A DNA stretch of 64,000 bases from Peribacillus glennii (GTDB taxonomy: Bacteria > Bacillota > Bacilli > Bacillales > DSM-1321). This document shows positions 1-9,577 of the stretch, piece after piece. The notes under the pieces were generated by a model. It was not told where the DNA came from and searched no databases. It was given only the letters and a program-made list of their open reading frames with translations. The stretch spans positions 1 through 64,000 of the forward strand of contig NZ_QVTD01000021.1 in the NCBI RefSeq assembly GCF_003429105.1, written 5' to 3'. The translations under genes and the position numbers were made by a program. Within the stretch, counting starts at the first letter, position 1. The number at the start of each line of letters is the position of its first letter.

Positions 1-46
1 TGGTAGTTGGGGGTTCTCCCCCTGTGAGAGTAGGACATCGCCAAGC
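1..46 (+). rRNA. rrf: 5S rRNA, 3' end only
   Basis: The first 46 bases match the conserved 3' end of Bacillus 5S rRNA: the G-rich/C-rich loop D-E arm, then GAGAGTAGGAC and a terminal GCCAAGC. The rest of the gene, and presumably a whole rRNA operon, lies upstream of the window. No tRNA genes follow it. Confidence 0.93.
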
Positions 47-66
47 CACTCATTTTTATAGTAGAA

Positions 67-126
67 GGTCATAGGAACAAATCCTATGACCGAATCAAAA
101 CCTTAGGATTGTTCCTAAGGTTTTTT
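67..126 (+). terminator. rRNA operon terminator with tandem hairpins
   Basis: Two consecutive perfect hairpins follow the 5S gene. The first has 10-bp arms (67-76 with 82-91). The second pairs 97-108 with 113-124 and runs into six T residues at 121-126, the classic intrinsic terminator form. Double hairpins are common after rRNA operons. Confidence 0.9.
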
Positions 127-184
127 GCTGATTTTTAGAACGAGTGGATACTTTAAAAAGCTAGTTTTAGTGGGAGGAATAGAC

Positions 185-1052
185 ATGACGAAAGGTAAGA
201 GAAATTCAAAAAACGAAATCATTCTCATTCTTTTGGTAACTGGATACTAGGTCAAAATAAGTCCGATAACACCACTAAAACATATGTATGTATACTTTCT
301 CAGTTTTACAATGGCTAAATGTTGATATAAGTGAGATTGACTCAAGAGATGTGCAAGCTTATATGGACTTTTTGGATAGATCAAAAAGAGTGCGGGCACA
401 ATGAAAAACACTATGTTGCAATTACAATGCTCTCAAGGTTTCTTGGAAATCGAGATATTGTTTTAAACATTGACCGAAAATTAAAAGAAAAGAAGGATGA
501 AATTCCGGAATCACTTGGAAAATCGCAACAGGAAGCTCTTGTAAAGGAAGTAGAGGATGAAGGCAATCTGAGAAATATAGCTATTGTCTATACACTGCTG
601 CATATAGGGATCCGTTTTTCTGAGCTATGTAATTTGAATATCAGTGATATTCAAGAAGAGGAAGGCAGACAGTTTGTCATTGTTCGGAATTCAAGAGGAG
701 AATAGACAGGGTTATTCCGCTATCAAAGGCTGCAAGTAAAAGCATCAGTATTTATAGGGAATCTTTGAAAAAAAATTCAGAAGCATTGTTTGTTTCAAGT
801 GTTAATCAGCGCGTGACACCAAGAACCGTGGAATACATGCTTAATAAATATGATGTACATCCCCATAAATTGAGACACACATTTTGCCAAAATCTATTTG
901 ATAACAGAATCCATATCGAAACTGTATCAAAATTAGCGGGGCACTAAGAATTAAATGTAACAAAACGGTATGTAAGGGATACCGACAAAAAACAGATTGG
1001 GCAATCCAAAATACCTTTGATAATGTCAAATATGGACATAAAAATCGGATAA
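185..1052 (+). pseudogene. decayed tyrosine recombinase/integrase
   Basis: The reading starts at an ATG after a GGGAGGA ribosome site and passes through at least three frames. The N-terminal SAM-like part is near 290-400. The catalytic start near 331-705 holds an IGIRFSEL box (arginine of the RKHRHY set). The C-terminal part holds HKLRHTF and LAGH boxes, then TKRYV with the presumed catalytic tyrosine. It is broken by frameshifts near 400 and 705 and by an in-frame TAA at 945-947 between LAGH and the tyrosine. The pattern is that of phage/ICE-type integrases, which often sit beside RNA genes. It cannot make an active enzyme. Confidence 0.85.
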
Positions 1053-1187
1053 ATGAAATTAACCCCTTTAAGCGGACATTCAAAAAAACCTTCATGATAC
1101 CATGGAGGAAAGAATGTACCAGAAGGGGGGGTATTTAGACAAAAAAAAAGGGAAACACGTTATACAAGAATTTAAATAAAAACCAGT

Positions 1188-1229
1188 GATAATATAATGG
1201 ATCACAAAGATAATATAATGGATCACAAA
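1188..1229. repeat. 21-bp tandem duplication
   Basis: Two perfect head-to-tail copies (1188-1208 and 1209-1229) of an A/T-rich unit beginning GATAATATAATGG. There are only two units, so this may be simple slippage or a duplicated -10-like element. Confidence 0.85.
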
Positions 1230-1451
1230 ATTAGAAAGTATTAGCTCACGAGTTAGGGATTGGGTGATGTACATAACTTAAGGTGTGGGTAAAGAAAAGG
1301 CAAGCCGGCAAAAAAGGCTGCGGGAACACCTATGGGAATGCATTTTGTGCATCCGGAATTCGGACGTCCCGGTTTAACCGATTGCTAAAACTGCCATATC
1401 CTCCGTTTGGCGACAAGAAGTCGATGTGAGTATATCTTTCTTTGCAAGGGC

Positions 1452-1474
1452 GTAAGAGTAAGACGTCGCAAATC
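1452..1474 (+). other. possible degenerate 5S rRNA 3' remnant
   Basis: By eye, 18 of 23 positions match bases 24-46, the true 5S 3' end at the window edge: GTAAGAGTAAGACGTCGC against GTGAGAGTAGGACATCGC. A CGATG-xx-AGT string about 30 bases upstream also recalls 5S. The rest does not align convincingly, so this could be chance. Confidence 0.3.
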
Positions 1475-1623
1475 ATACATAGATAACCGGCCGGGTAGGC
1501 TGCTCTTTATGTGACTATGGTGGTGCATTGATGAAGAAAAATGGGTACTCCGAGTTTGATTAGATTATACAACTGTGCATGAGTATATGTTTATCAAAAA
1601 AATCGGAATATTACTTTGTAACA

Positions 1624-1661
1624 AAATAAAAAAAATAGTGCAGTCACATGAGCTGCACTAT
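1624..1661 (-). terminator. terminator of the acyl-CoA synthetase gene
   Basis: Perfect 9-bp arms (1635-1643 with 1653-1661). On the minus strand they are followed by a long T run (A-tract at 1624-1634 on the plus strand). It lies 50 bp past the stop of the gene at 1711-3669. Confidence 0.85.
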
Positions 1662-1710
1662 CAAATGAAATGTATAAGATAATCAGGTTTCCTAATTTGT
1701 TTCTTTGCGA

Positions 1711-3669
1711 TTACCACGAAGCCTTTCCTTCCTGAAGCGCCCTGATGGCTTCAACCGAATCTGGGTTTTCCAGAGATGAAACATCTCCGGACGGTTGGTT
1801 TAGATAAGCGGACTTAATAACGCGGCGCATGACTTTGCCATTCCTTGTCTTTGGAAGCTCGGAGATGAAGTATATTTCCTGCGGCTGCAGTGATTTGCCA
1901 AGATGCTTTACAACAAGCTGATAAAGCTCTTTTTTTAATGATTCATTCCCGTTTGATCCCGGCGTCAAAACGACAAAACATACGCCCGTTTCACCTTTCA
2001 CATTATCAGGTATCCCGATTGTCGCGGCTTCAATCACCAGTGGGTGCTCAACCAGGGCTGATTCCAGCTCAGCTGGTCCGAGTCGTTTCCCGGCAACGTT
2101 AAGGATATCGTCCGACCTGCCGGTAATCGTCCAAAATCCTTGTTCATCCTTGATAACCCAGTCCCCATGTACCCAAGTATCTGGCCATCTCTCCCAATAG
2201 GTACTTTCATATCGGTCATTTTCATTCCAGAAACCGTTTGTCATCCCGACAAATGGCTTTAAGATTACCAGTTCGCCCACTTGATTGATTACGGAGGAAC
2301 CGTTTTCATCATACACATGCACATCCATTCCAGGAATCGGTGAATTGAATGTAATTGGTGAAATTGGCTTCAGTAATACATTTCCTAATATCCCTCCGGA
2401 AATTTCCGTTCCTCCCGAGTAGTTCATGATTGGTATTAGCCTTTTACCTACTTTTTCAAATAGCCACATCCACGGTTCCGGATTCCACGGTTCACCGGTT
2501 GAACCAATTGCCCTTAAGCAGGATAAATCATGTTTGTTTACCCATTCGGTTCCGTATTTCATTAAACTGCGCACGAGTGTAGGGGAGATGCCTAATTGTG
2601 TAACTTTATGGTTGCTTATGAGCTGCCAAATGCGATCCGGTTCAGGAAAATCCGGGGTTCCTTCATACAGGAGAATGCTTGCTCCATTGACGAGTCCGCC
2701 GAACACCAGGAACGGCCCCATCATCCAGCCCATATCGGTGAACCAGAACAAGGTGTCCCCACGTTTTACGTCCATACATATTCCTGCATCAAAAGCTGAT
2801 TTTATCGGAAACCCAGCATGTGTATGTACGGCTCCCTTAGGTTTGCCTGTAGTGCCTGAAGTGTAGATTAACATGAATGGATCATTGGCATTTGTCTCAA
2901 CAGTTTTGAAAGAGCTTTCATTTTTGGGCAGTTCCGCCCATTTCATATCCCGCCCGTTAATCCACGGTACTTGCCTGCCTGTACGTTCGATCACAATAAC
3001 TTTTTCGATTGTCGGGGACAGGGCTGCTGCGCGGTCTGCTTCCTCTTTCATGGGGATGATTTTTCCGCGGCGATAATAGCCATCGGCAGTAATCAACACT
3101 TTTGAACCGGAAGCAGTAATCCTGGTCGCGACTGCATCGGCACCGTAACCGGAAAAAGCCGGGGAAAAAATTGCACCGATTTTGGCGATGGCCAATAACG
3201 CTATTACAGTTTCAGGAATCATTGGCAAGTATAACGTAACCACATCGCCTTTATTAATTCCTAATGAATGTAAGCCTACTGCTGCTTTCGATATTTCCTT
3301 GCTCAATTGTTCAAATGTATAGGAAATGTTCGTTCCATCCTCGCCTTCCCAGATTAGCGCTCTGGAGTGTTTAGTTTCATCCCTGTCCGCCCATTTATCG
3401 ACTGCATTTTGTACAATGTTCATTTTACCGCTGGTAAACCACTCTGGATATTTAATGCCTTTTGATAGATCAACTGTTTTTTCATAGCTTTGTGTCCAAA
3501 CGATATCAAGCTCTTTCACAACTTCGTCCCAAAACCAGGATATATCATCAATAGACTTCATGTACAATGAATTATAATCTGGCAAACCAAGCTTTTTGAT
3601 CCATTTGTACATGCGTGTTTCTTTCATATGTTCCTCTTTAGGAAACCAGACGGCTTTAGCAGATGACAA
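1711..3669 (-). CDS. AMP-forming acetyl/acyl-CoA synthetase family ligase
   Basis: A 652-residue adenylate-forming enzyme of the AcsA class. It would activate acetate or another short acid with ATP to an acyl-adenylate, then transfer it to CoA in the cytosol. The P-loop-like YTSGTTGKPKG is at about 269-279, the YSGGTEISGG box at 417-426, the hinge region TGRSDDILNVAGKRLG near 516-531, and the C-terminal catalytic lysine in KTRNGKVMRR at 612. Length fits acetyl-CoA synthetases (about 650). The start is TTG, placed 6 bases after GGGGAGGTC. It is monocistronic with its own terminator. It resembles the YtcI/AcsA-like ligases of Bacillus; the true substrate is not certain. Confidence 0.9.
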   Translation of the reverse strand: MSSAKAVWFPKEEHMKETRMYKWIKKLGLPDYNSLYMKSIDDISWFWDEVVKELDIVWTQSYEKTVDLSKGIKYPEWFTSGKMNIVQNAVDKWADRDETKHSRALIWEGEDGTNISYTFEQLSKEISKAAVGLHSLGINKGDVVTLYLPMIPETVIALLAIAKIGAIFSPAFSGYGADAVATRITASGSKVLITADGYYRRGKIIPMKEEADRAAALSPTIEKVIVIERTGRQVPWINGRDMKWAELPKNESSFKTVETNANDPFMLIYTSGTTGKPKGAVHTHAGFPIKSAFDAGICMDVKRGDTLFWFTDMGWMMGPFLVFGGLVNGASILLYEGTPDFPEPDRIWQLISNHKVTQLGISPTLVRSLMKYGTEWVNKHDLSCLRAIGSTGEPWNPEPWMWLFEKVGKRLIPIMNYSGGTEISGGILGNVLLKPISPITFNSPIPGMDVHVYDENGSSVINQVGELVILKPFVGMTNGFWNENDRYESTYWERWPDTWVHGDWVIKDEQGFWTITGRSDDILNVAGKRLGPAELESALVEHPLVIEAATIGIPDNVKGETGVCFVVLTPGSNGNESLKKELYQLVVKHLGKSLQPQEIYFISELPKTRNGKVMRRVIKSAYLNQPSGDVSSLENPDSVEAIRALQEGKASW

Positions 3670-3804
3670 ACGATAGACCTCCCCGAATGTAATAGATTCA
3701 TACAGTTAAGTTAAGTTCATTATATAATAATCAGAAAAGAATGAAAAATAACTCACTGTCTAAAATTAGAGAGGCACTGTACGAGGCTAGGGCTCGAATT
3801 CTTG

Positions 3805-4742
3805 CTATTTATGAAAAATGGCATAGCTTTTCGTCTCCTGAATCCAAGGTTTTGCGTCATTGCATTCTGTGTCGGCCGTCCAGACGTCGCTATTTGTTAA
3901 GCCTTTACTCTTCCTTAGCCATGTGAGTAGATTCGCATTATAAATCGGATTCTCATCACTGAATCCTTCTGGGTGATTGGTGATTTTTTTCTGGTCAGCA
4001 TTCGCTGCCGTTATTTTATATAGTGATGCTGAAGGTGTCTTCTCTGGTTCATTGAACCAGTCGGCTTCTTTCACTCTTGAAGCTGCTAAATGATTGTCGT
4101 CAAATCAGGCAGAGTCTAAATCCGGAAATCCCGGTGGAGTCAATTCCGCTGTCTGATAAGCAGGAACATCGGCTGCTTTCAATTTTTTGTTTTTGATACC
4201 AAAGACAATCCTGCCGCCTCCTGCAATATATCCGAGTGTATTTTTAGCAGGGGGCCACACAGGCGGTGTTACATGTGTAATGATCTCGTCCATACGGAAA
4301 AATACTTGCCTGTACTCGATGACGCATAACATATTGCTGTCCATTGACCAGGAGGCCGTTGGTGCACAATAAAAGAAATCCATTTATGATCAGGAGAAAA
4401 GGCAAAGCTTTTTGCATTTATTGAAATGATTTCTTTTTCGTTTTTAGAAAGGCTGTTAGGGATTTTAAAAAATTTCTTACCCGGAAGGACGGAATTCTGC
4501 TGGGCCGGTATTTTGTAAAGAACAGGGTTTGTCCACCATCAGGATGCTAGTCTGCTGAAGCGGAGGCGATAAATCCCTTTCCGTCCGGCAGCCATTCATA
4601 ATCGTCCACCCCCAAACAAACATTATTGAAATTATCAAAGGTTGCCGTTCCGAATAAACGCAGCTTGAATGGATTCTTGCCCTTGAGTTTCAAAAGCAGG
4701 AAAAACCATTGCCATTACTAAGATGAGGATCGCTTCTTTCAT
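3805..4742 (-). pseudogene. decayed secreted TolB/WD40-like beta-propeller protein
   Basis: Read from an ATG at 4742, the frame opens with a signal-peptide-like hydrophobic start (MKEAILILVMAMVFPAF). It is then broken by several stops and frameshifts (near 4630, 4540, 4390 and 4110). Recognisable pieces are WLPDGKGFIAS, SFAFSPDHKWISF, ASWSMDSNMLC, AKNTLGYIAGG and a C-terminal SDVWTAD block. These are repeated propeller blades with S-P/W-S-D turns, as in TolB-like periplasmic or extracellular propellers of Bacillus. About 310 codons would be the original length. No function remains. Confidence 0.7.
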
Positions 4743-4910
4743 TTTTTTACTCCATTATACATGCCTTTTGACAGGAAACTAACGGTTAGTATTAGATGTT
4801 TTTGTAATAAATAGAAAAGCGGTTCAGGCAAAAAAATTTCGCACAGATAAACGAAGTACTATAATATCGGATGGAGACGGATAAAATATTGGCAACGGGA
4901 GGGCTTTAAC

Positions 4911-5198
4911 ATGGCAAATGAAGTAATTTTAAATGGCACAGTGCTTAACGTGACAGGCTATAAAGAACAAATTGCCGAGGGGAATGGTGCACACCGGATC
5001 AGCTTTGATTTTCAAGTGAAAAGCAGTGAATATCACGCGATTACTACGTTGCTTTATGAAGGATCTTTTGATGTGAAAGTTCCGGAAAGGTCGCTGGAAT
5101 TCAGAGGGTCGATTTCAAATTATTATACTTCAGTGACAGATCTGTATAAAGAAAATGAAGTAGGCAGCTTTCATTTGGAGCTGATTGAAAAAATGTAG
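4911..5198 (+). CDS. DUF3219 family protein (YkvR-like)
   Basis: A 95-residue soluble protein starting at ATG after GGGAGGG. Sequence and length match the Bacillus YkvR/DUF3219 family: a beta-rich small protein with the conserved central TTLLYEG...VKVPE and NYYTS...LY blocks. Biochemical function is unknown. It has its own terminator and stands alone between a decayed gene and a convergent membrane gene. Confidence 0.82.
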   Translation: MANEVILNGTVLNVTGYKEQIAEGNGAHRISFDFQVKSSEYHAITTLLYEGSFDVKVPERSLEFRGSISNYYTSVTDLYKENEVGSFHLELIEKM

Positions 5199-5210
5199 CG
5201 CAATATCGGG

Positions 5211-5240
5211 GAGAACTTCACGGTGAAGTTCTCTTTTTTT
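5211..5240 (+). terminator. terminator after the DUF3219 gene
   Basis: Perfect 10-bp stem (5211-5220 with 5224-5233), CGG loop and seven T residues (5234-5240), 13 bp after the stop codon. Confidence 0.92.
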
Positions 5241-5261
5241 GATGTTGTAGCCATGCAGCTG

Positions 5262-5885
5262 TTAATTTTGCGAATGTTTTTTAAACCAATTTTTATAGAA
5301 AAGAATAATGATGAGGAGGAATATCAAATATAAGACACAGCCCATGATTACTTTAGGGAATGAAGACAAAATTTGCCCCCCAGTGTATGCTACAAAAAGA
5401 GTCGGTGGGACCTTTCCAATTGCAATTGCAGATATGTATGTCATAAAGGCTATGCCTGCTATGCCCGAATAGATATTTACAACAGGAGGAGGGATAAATG
5501 GGATTGTCCTTGCGATAAAAATCGCAACAAGCGCATTTTTTTGAATCATTTTCTGGAATTTATTAATTCCTGTAAATCGTTTCAGATAATGCCTAAAGTA
5601 ACCGGTGAAAAAAAATCGTGCCAACAAAAAATAGATAGCAGAAGAAACGACACTTCCAAACCAGTTGACCATCGCCCCGATAACAACTCCATGTTTCGCG
5701 CCCATAATCCCTGCAAAAAAAGTAAAGGGGATAATCGGGATTGTTGCAATAAGAGCAGACAAAAGAAACATAAGCGGAAGATGGGAATTATCACTATCCT
5801 GGATCCAAATTAAAATGTGTTCTCGATTGATAAAACCGACTGTAATAACTATCACATATCCGAGTAAAATCATCCATTTTTTCAT
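5262..5885 (-). CDS. TVP38/TMEM64 (VTT domain) membrane protein
   Basis: A 207-residue integral membrane protein with about five or six hydrophobic segments. The VTT/SNARE-associated signature is visible: FAGIMGAKHG near 57-66 and RTIPFIPPPVVNIYSG at 126-141, the paired re-entrant helices of the DedA/TMEM64 superfamily. Relatives in Bacillus include YtxB/YqeD-type proteins; roles in lipid scrambling or membrane homeostasis are known for other family members, not for this one. It is transcribed towards the DUF3219 gene. Confidence 0.85.
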   Translation of the reverse strand: MKKWMILLGYVIVITVGFINREHILIWIQDSDNSHLPLMFLLSALIATIPIIPFTFFAGIMGAKHGVVIGAMVNWFGSVVSSAIYFLLARFFFTGYFRHYLKRFTGINKFQKMIQKNALVAIFIARTIPFIPPPVVNIYSGIAGIAFMTYISAIAIGKVPPTLFVAYTGGQILSSFPKVIMGCVLYLIFLLIIILFYKNWFKKHSQN

Positions 5886-6256
5886 GAAAACCCTCTCCGA
5901 GCTTTAATATTTCACACCTAAGTTTGGGTACAATCCATATGTAAAAGCCTTTATTCTCCCAAAAAAATAAAATAAGCGTTAATATGAATAAAAAAAATTT
6001 TTACAATATGATTAGTATCTATCAGTTGAAGTCGAAAATACATCTTAATAAACAATCCTGGGTAATGCCCTCCTTTTTGTCTTATTGACTATTCGTTTTT
6101 ACTCCAAAAGTGGATAATGGTATCGTCAGGCCAGAAACCGGAATTCTGAGACGAAGATCTAACTTTATTAAGTAATCAATTTTTGATTATTATGGTGCCA
6201 TGTCGAATTCCGATTCCTGTCAAGAATTGATTATCATTCATCTCAGCAGTACTTTA
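5886..6256. other. gene-free stretch
   Basis: A/T-rich with no credible frame. A weak resemblance to a Fur box (TTGATTATCATTCA near 6225-6238) is too imperfect to call. It leads into the decayed acetyltransferase. Confidence 0.5.
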
Positions 6257-6790
6257 ATGAAGAAATCAGGACAAAATTTCAACTATACCATAAAAGCAGA
6301 GCAGCCAAATGATGAATATTTTTATAAAGGAGTAAATGACCAGCCATTCGGCCAGGAAACTGAATCCAATTAATAGAATCAATCCGTAATTTAAATGAAT
6401 TTATCACGGAACTTGCCCTAGTGGCAGCAACAGATGATGGCAAGATTATTGGACATATCCTTTTCAGTATGATTATTGAAACCGATGAAGGAATCAAATC
6501 AACGCAGGGGCTAGCGCCTCTTTTTGCCATCCCTGCCTGGCAAAAAAAGGTCCGCTCTCGTAATGAAAGGTTTGGAGATCTATAAAGAAGTGGGGTTTCA
6601 ACATGTGGCAGTTCAGTGGACATCCGGATTTCTATCCAAAATTCGGTTTTATCACATCCAAAGAAAAAGGGATGGGATCGCCATTTCCAGTACCGGATCC
6701 TGTTTTCGGGTTTGTGAGTTAACGGAAGATTTTTTGACGAATGACAGGGTGATTTATCCCCGATCATTTGATAGTGTACAAATAAACCCC
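6257..6790 (+). pseudogene. decayed GNAT N-acetyltransferase (YhbS-like)
   Basis: From ATG 6257 the text reads MKKSGQNFNYTIKAEQPND, then a one-base loss near 6363 shifts the frame into LIESIRNLNEF. Later pieces, LALVAATDDGKIIGHILFS, APLFAIPAWQKK and a final FGFITSKEKG-type segment, are in different frames. The order (beta-strand VAA...GHILFS, acetyl-CoA loop region, HPDFYPKFGF-like end) is that of YhbS-type acetyltransferases. At least three frameshifts make it non-functional. Confidence 0.75.
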
Positions 6791-6947
6791 CAGCTATGGA
6801 ATTTAATAATAGAGGATGACATCAATTATTCCAAAAACACTTCCCATTAATATGAAGCCTGCCAACTTTTGTTTTATAGGATAAAGGAGTCCATTGTCGA
6901 AGGAGAGAATAAATAGGGAGTAAAGCCGAACAAAAAGGGGCCCTGTA

Positions 6948-8216
6948 ATGATAGAAATCGGAAAAAGAATTAGAACGATCAGGCTCGTCAAAAAAATGAA
7001 CCAGGCAGAATTGGTAAATGGACATTTTTCCTTAACCTATTTAAGCCGGGTTGAAAATCAACGGATAAAACCGTCCGATAACTTTATACAATGGGTGTCG
7101 GAAAGGCTGCAGGTTCCTGTGAATTTAATTGTGAATGCAAATTCAGACCTTTGTTTGAAAGAAATCGATAGATTGATAGAAAAAGGCATGCAGCAGGAAT
7201 TTACTGAAGAGGAATTATTATTCCTGCAGCTGGAAGCCCAGGAAGTTCATGAAGTGATCGATTACATTAAAATTTACTGGCTCTTGCTAAAATATTATCT
7301 TGACCAGAAACATGATTTTTCGAAAGCAAGGGAAATAGTTGAAAAGTCAAAAATCCACATCCCTGAATATGTTGATCAAATTTCCCATGCAAGTATTTTT
7401 CATTACTATATGTCCTGTGGCATGGTTTGTTTCCAGGCACAGGATTATGGAAAGGCACATCAATATTACTTGCTGTGTGAAGCTTTTATAGATCTTGTGG
7501 ACAGGGCGGACATGGCGAAATATTATCATAAGCTCAGCCAGGCAAAACGCTTTATTCATGATGATATGACGATAGCCCTGCACTATGCTGAAAAAGCATA
7601 TGAGTTTGTCATGGAATTGGATGATGTAATGTTAAAAATGGATGTTCTTGTCCATAAAGGAATCCTTCATTTAGCTTTGAAGCAGTATACAAAGGCAAAA
7701 CAATGTTTGACAGAAGGGCTGGAAATCGCAAGAAAAATCCATGATCAAGAATCCGAGGCGTTGATTTATTATCATTTAGGAATTGGCTGCAGGGATGTCC
7801 AAAAATATGATAAGGCCATTGAATATTTTGTAACATCTGAAAGAATAAATGAAAAAATTAGACCGGGAAAGAACCTGGCAGATTGTTATTTAAGCCTGGC
7901 GGAGGCGTATAAGGAAAGAAAAGAATGGTTTACAGCCCGCAGCTACCTGGAAAAAGGAATCCTTCTGACAATGGAGCAAGAGCTTCACGTTAGTTTTATA
8001 GAGATGGGCTGTTTGAAAGTTCATGTAAATAAAGAAATGACGGGCGATTGGTCGAACTATGAAAAAGATATAAAGAATATCCTCGAGTATTGTAATGAAA
8101 AAAAACAGACTGGGATACGCAACAAGATAGCTTGCGAGCTTGCGGATTACTACTATGAAAGAAAGTCTTTTAGAAAGGCGGCTGAATATTATCGAATGGC
8201 TGCAGGGAAAGGGTAG
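6948..8216 (+). CDS. XRE-family HTH regulator with C-terminal TPR repeats (RRNPP-like)
   Basis: A 422-residue protein. Residues about 4-60 form an XRE helix-turn-helix (GKRIRTIRLVKKMNQAELV, then a recognition helix ending LSRVENQRIKPS). From about residue 100 onward it is all alpha-helical with repeated TPR signatures such as YYHLGIGCRDVQKYDKAIEY and LSLAEAYKERKEWFTARSY. This HTH plus TPR layout is that of RRNPP regulators (PlcR, NprR and relatives), which bind short re-imported peptides. I found no secreted peptide gene directly downstream (8217-8408), so the ligand and even peptide control are inferred. It stands alone between a broken gene and an MBL hydrolase. Confidence 0.85.
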   Translation: MIEIGKRIRTIRLVKKMNQAELVNGHFSLTYLSRVENQRIKPSDNFIQWVSERLQVPVNLIVNANSDLCLKEIDRLIEKGMQQEFTEEELLFLQLEAQEVHEVIDYIKIYWLLLKYYLDQKHDFSKAREIVEKSKIHIPEYVDQISHASIFHYYMSCGMVCFQAQDYGKAHQYYLLCEAFIDLVDRADMAKYYHKLSQAKRFIHDDMTIALHYAEKAYEFVMELDDVMLKMDVLVHKGILHLALKQYTKAKQCLTEGLEIARKIHDQESEALIYYHLGIGCRDVQKYDKAIEYFVTSERINEKIRPGKNLADCYLSLAEAYKERKEWFTARSYLEKGILLTMEQELHVSFIEMGCLKVHVNKEMTGDWSNYEKDIKNILEYCNEKKQTGIRNKIACELADYYYERKSFRKAAEYYRMAAGKG

Positions 8217-8408
8217 TATACAATGCTGATTAGTAGCGGTGCCTGACGTTTGTTAATTAGTTAATCGGCAGGAGTGTTAGATAGTAAAATGATAAAGAAA
8301 AAGTTAATGTTATAAAGCGAAAATCCGCCTCAATTTTACGTCTTATATATTACATTCATTCAGGGTTATCCTTACCTTATGGATGGAAAAAGGATGGAGG
8401 AAAACCGG

Positions 8409-9164
8409 ATGGAAATAGCTAAGGGAGTAGAGATACTAGAATTAAAAATAGAGGCGTTTGGAACCAGGACCGTATTAAACCCTGTTTTAGTATGGGATGA
8501 GAATTCCGCGATTCTAATCGATTGCGGAATGCCAGGCCAGCTTGGGGACATCCGCTCTGCCATGGAACAAGCCGGAGTGTCCCTGGAAAGATTGACGGGT
8601 GTGGTCATAACCCATCAAGACCTTGACCATATCGGCAGCCTTCCAGCACTACTAAAGGAAGTGGGCAAAACGATACCGGTCTATGCACATGAATTGGATA
8701 AACCCTATATTGAAGGGGCGCTGCCATTGATCAAAACGGACCCGAAAAGGATGAGCAAAGAACAATGGGAAGCGCTTCCCGAACCCGCCAGGGCCTTCTA
8801 TGCCAATCCTCCAAGCGCATCGGTGGATAAAATACTGTCTCATGGGGAGGAATTGCCCGTTTGCGGAGGAATAGAAATACTCCATACACCGGGGCATACG
8901 CCGGGTCATATAAGCCTTTATTTGCACAAAACGAAAACAATGATTGCCGGTGATTCAATGGTTTGTGTAAACGGTACATTATTCGGACCTGTCGAACAGA
9001 CCACTCCTGATATGGCAACCGCGAAAGAGTCCATCAAAAAGTATTTGGACTATGACATTGATCACATCGTATGTTATCACGGCGGACTTGTGGATAAAGG
9101 GGTAAAAGAACAGCTCCTCGAGGTAGCCGTTAATTGGAAATCTGTGTCCAGCGGGAAATTTTGA
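8409..9164 (+). CDS. MBL-fold metallo-hydrolase
   Basis: A cytosolic metallo-beta-lactamase-fold enzyme of about 251 residues. Zinc-binding motifs are visible: THQDLDH (a variant of HxHxDH with Gln-Asp in place of the second His pair, keeping the downstream Asp-His), HTPGHTPGHISLY, AGDSMV and a final CYHGG histidine. The family includes glyoxalase II-like and lactonase-like hydrolases; the substrate cannot be read from sequence. The in-frame ATG at 8379 lacks a ribosome site, whereas 8409 lies 8 bases after GGAGG, so I chose 8409. Confidence 0.85.
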   Translation: MEIAKGVEILELKIEAFGTRTVLNPVLVWDENSAILIDCGMPGQLGDIRSAMEQAGVSLERLTGVVITHQDLDHIGSLPALLKEVGKTIPVYAHELDKPYIEGALPLIKTDPKRMSKEQWEALPEPARAFYANPPSASVDKILSHGEELPVCGGIEILHTPGHTPGHISLYLHKTKTMIAGDSMVCVNGTLFGPVEQTTPDMATAKESIKKYLDYDIDHIVCYHGGLVDKGVKEQLLEVAVNWKSVSSGKF

Positions 9165-9577
9165 TTTTTAAGGAGCAGCTCCCCTTAACATTAAGAGTTA
9201 TCAGGTCCGACCGAGCCCAATTTGTAGAAATAAACGGATTTAAGGGTGATAGGGAACAGTAAATAAACTAAGAAAGAGGGGTAGGCATCATGGGTTAAGA
9301 CTCAACGTTTAACCCAAAATCGGCCATAAAATCCTCTGAACTTCATCCGGAAGTCGTGATGGATACAGTCAAGGGACTTACCACTCAAGAAGTAAGAAAA
9401 TAAGGCATGGGTTCCTAACACCTTATTTTTGGTTCTACATAAGCAAGGACAAAATCTTATACACTTCCACCATCCTAAGGGAGACATTTTCCTTAGGATT
9501 TTTTTCATCATCATGAACTGAATGATACGTTAATATACTTTAACAAGGGTCTAAATAACCAGGAAAGTAGGTGTGAT
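9165..9577. other. gene-free stretch with hairpins
   Basis: No convincing gene. A GGGTTAA/TTAACCC inverted repeat (9292-9298 with 9309-9315) and a terminator at 9472-9505 suggest that a short untranslated RNA or a decayed gene once ended here. Short in-frame stretches occur but are cut by stops and match nothing I recognise. Confidence 0.5.
9472..9505 (+). terminator. intrinsic terminator
   Basis: Nine-bp stem (9472-9480 with 9491-9499) followed by a T run. It is 300 bp past the MBL gene, so it may end a long 3' UTR or an independent short RNA. Confidence 0.75.

Larger units (their letters stand above)
1053..1623. other. gene-free stretch after the integrase ruin
   Basis: No credible coding frame is present on either strand. 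It holds a 21-bp tandem duplication at 1188-1229 and a stretch at 1452-1474 resembling the 3' end of 5S rRNA. Both are listed separately. Confidence 0.6.

Noticed and set aside
841-1274. Open minus-strand frames after the integrase
   Set aside because: They are antisense to the integrase ruin or built of tandem repeats, with no ribosome site.
2426-2866. Open frame of 146 codons on the plus strand
   Set aside because: It lies wholly antisense to the acyl-CoA synthetase, has no ribosome site and no family sense.
6224-6242. Fur-box-like sequence
   Set aside because: Too few matches to the 7-1-7 consensus, and it precedes only a dead gene.
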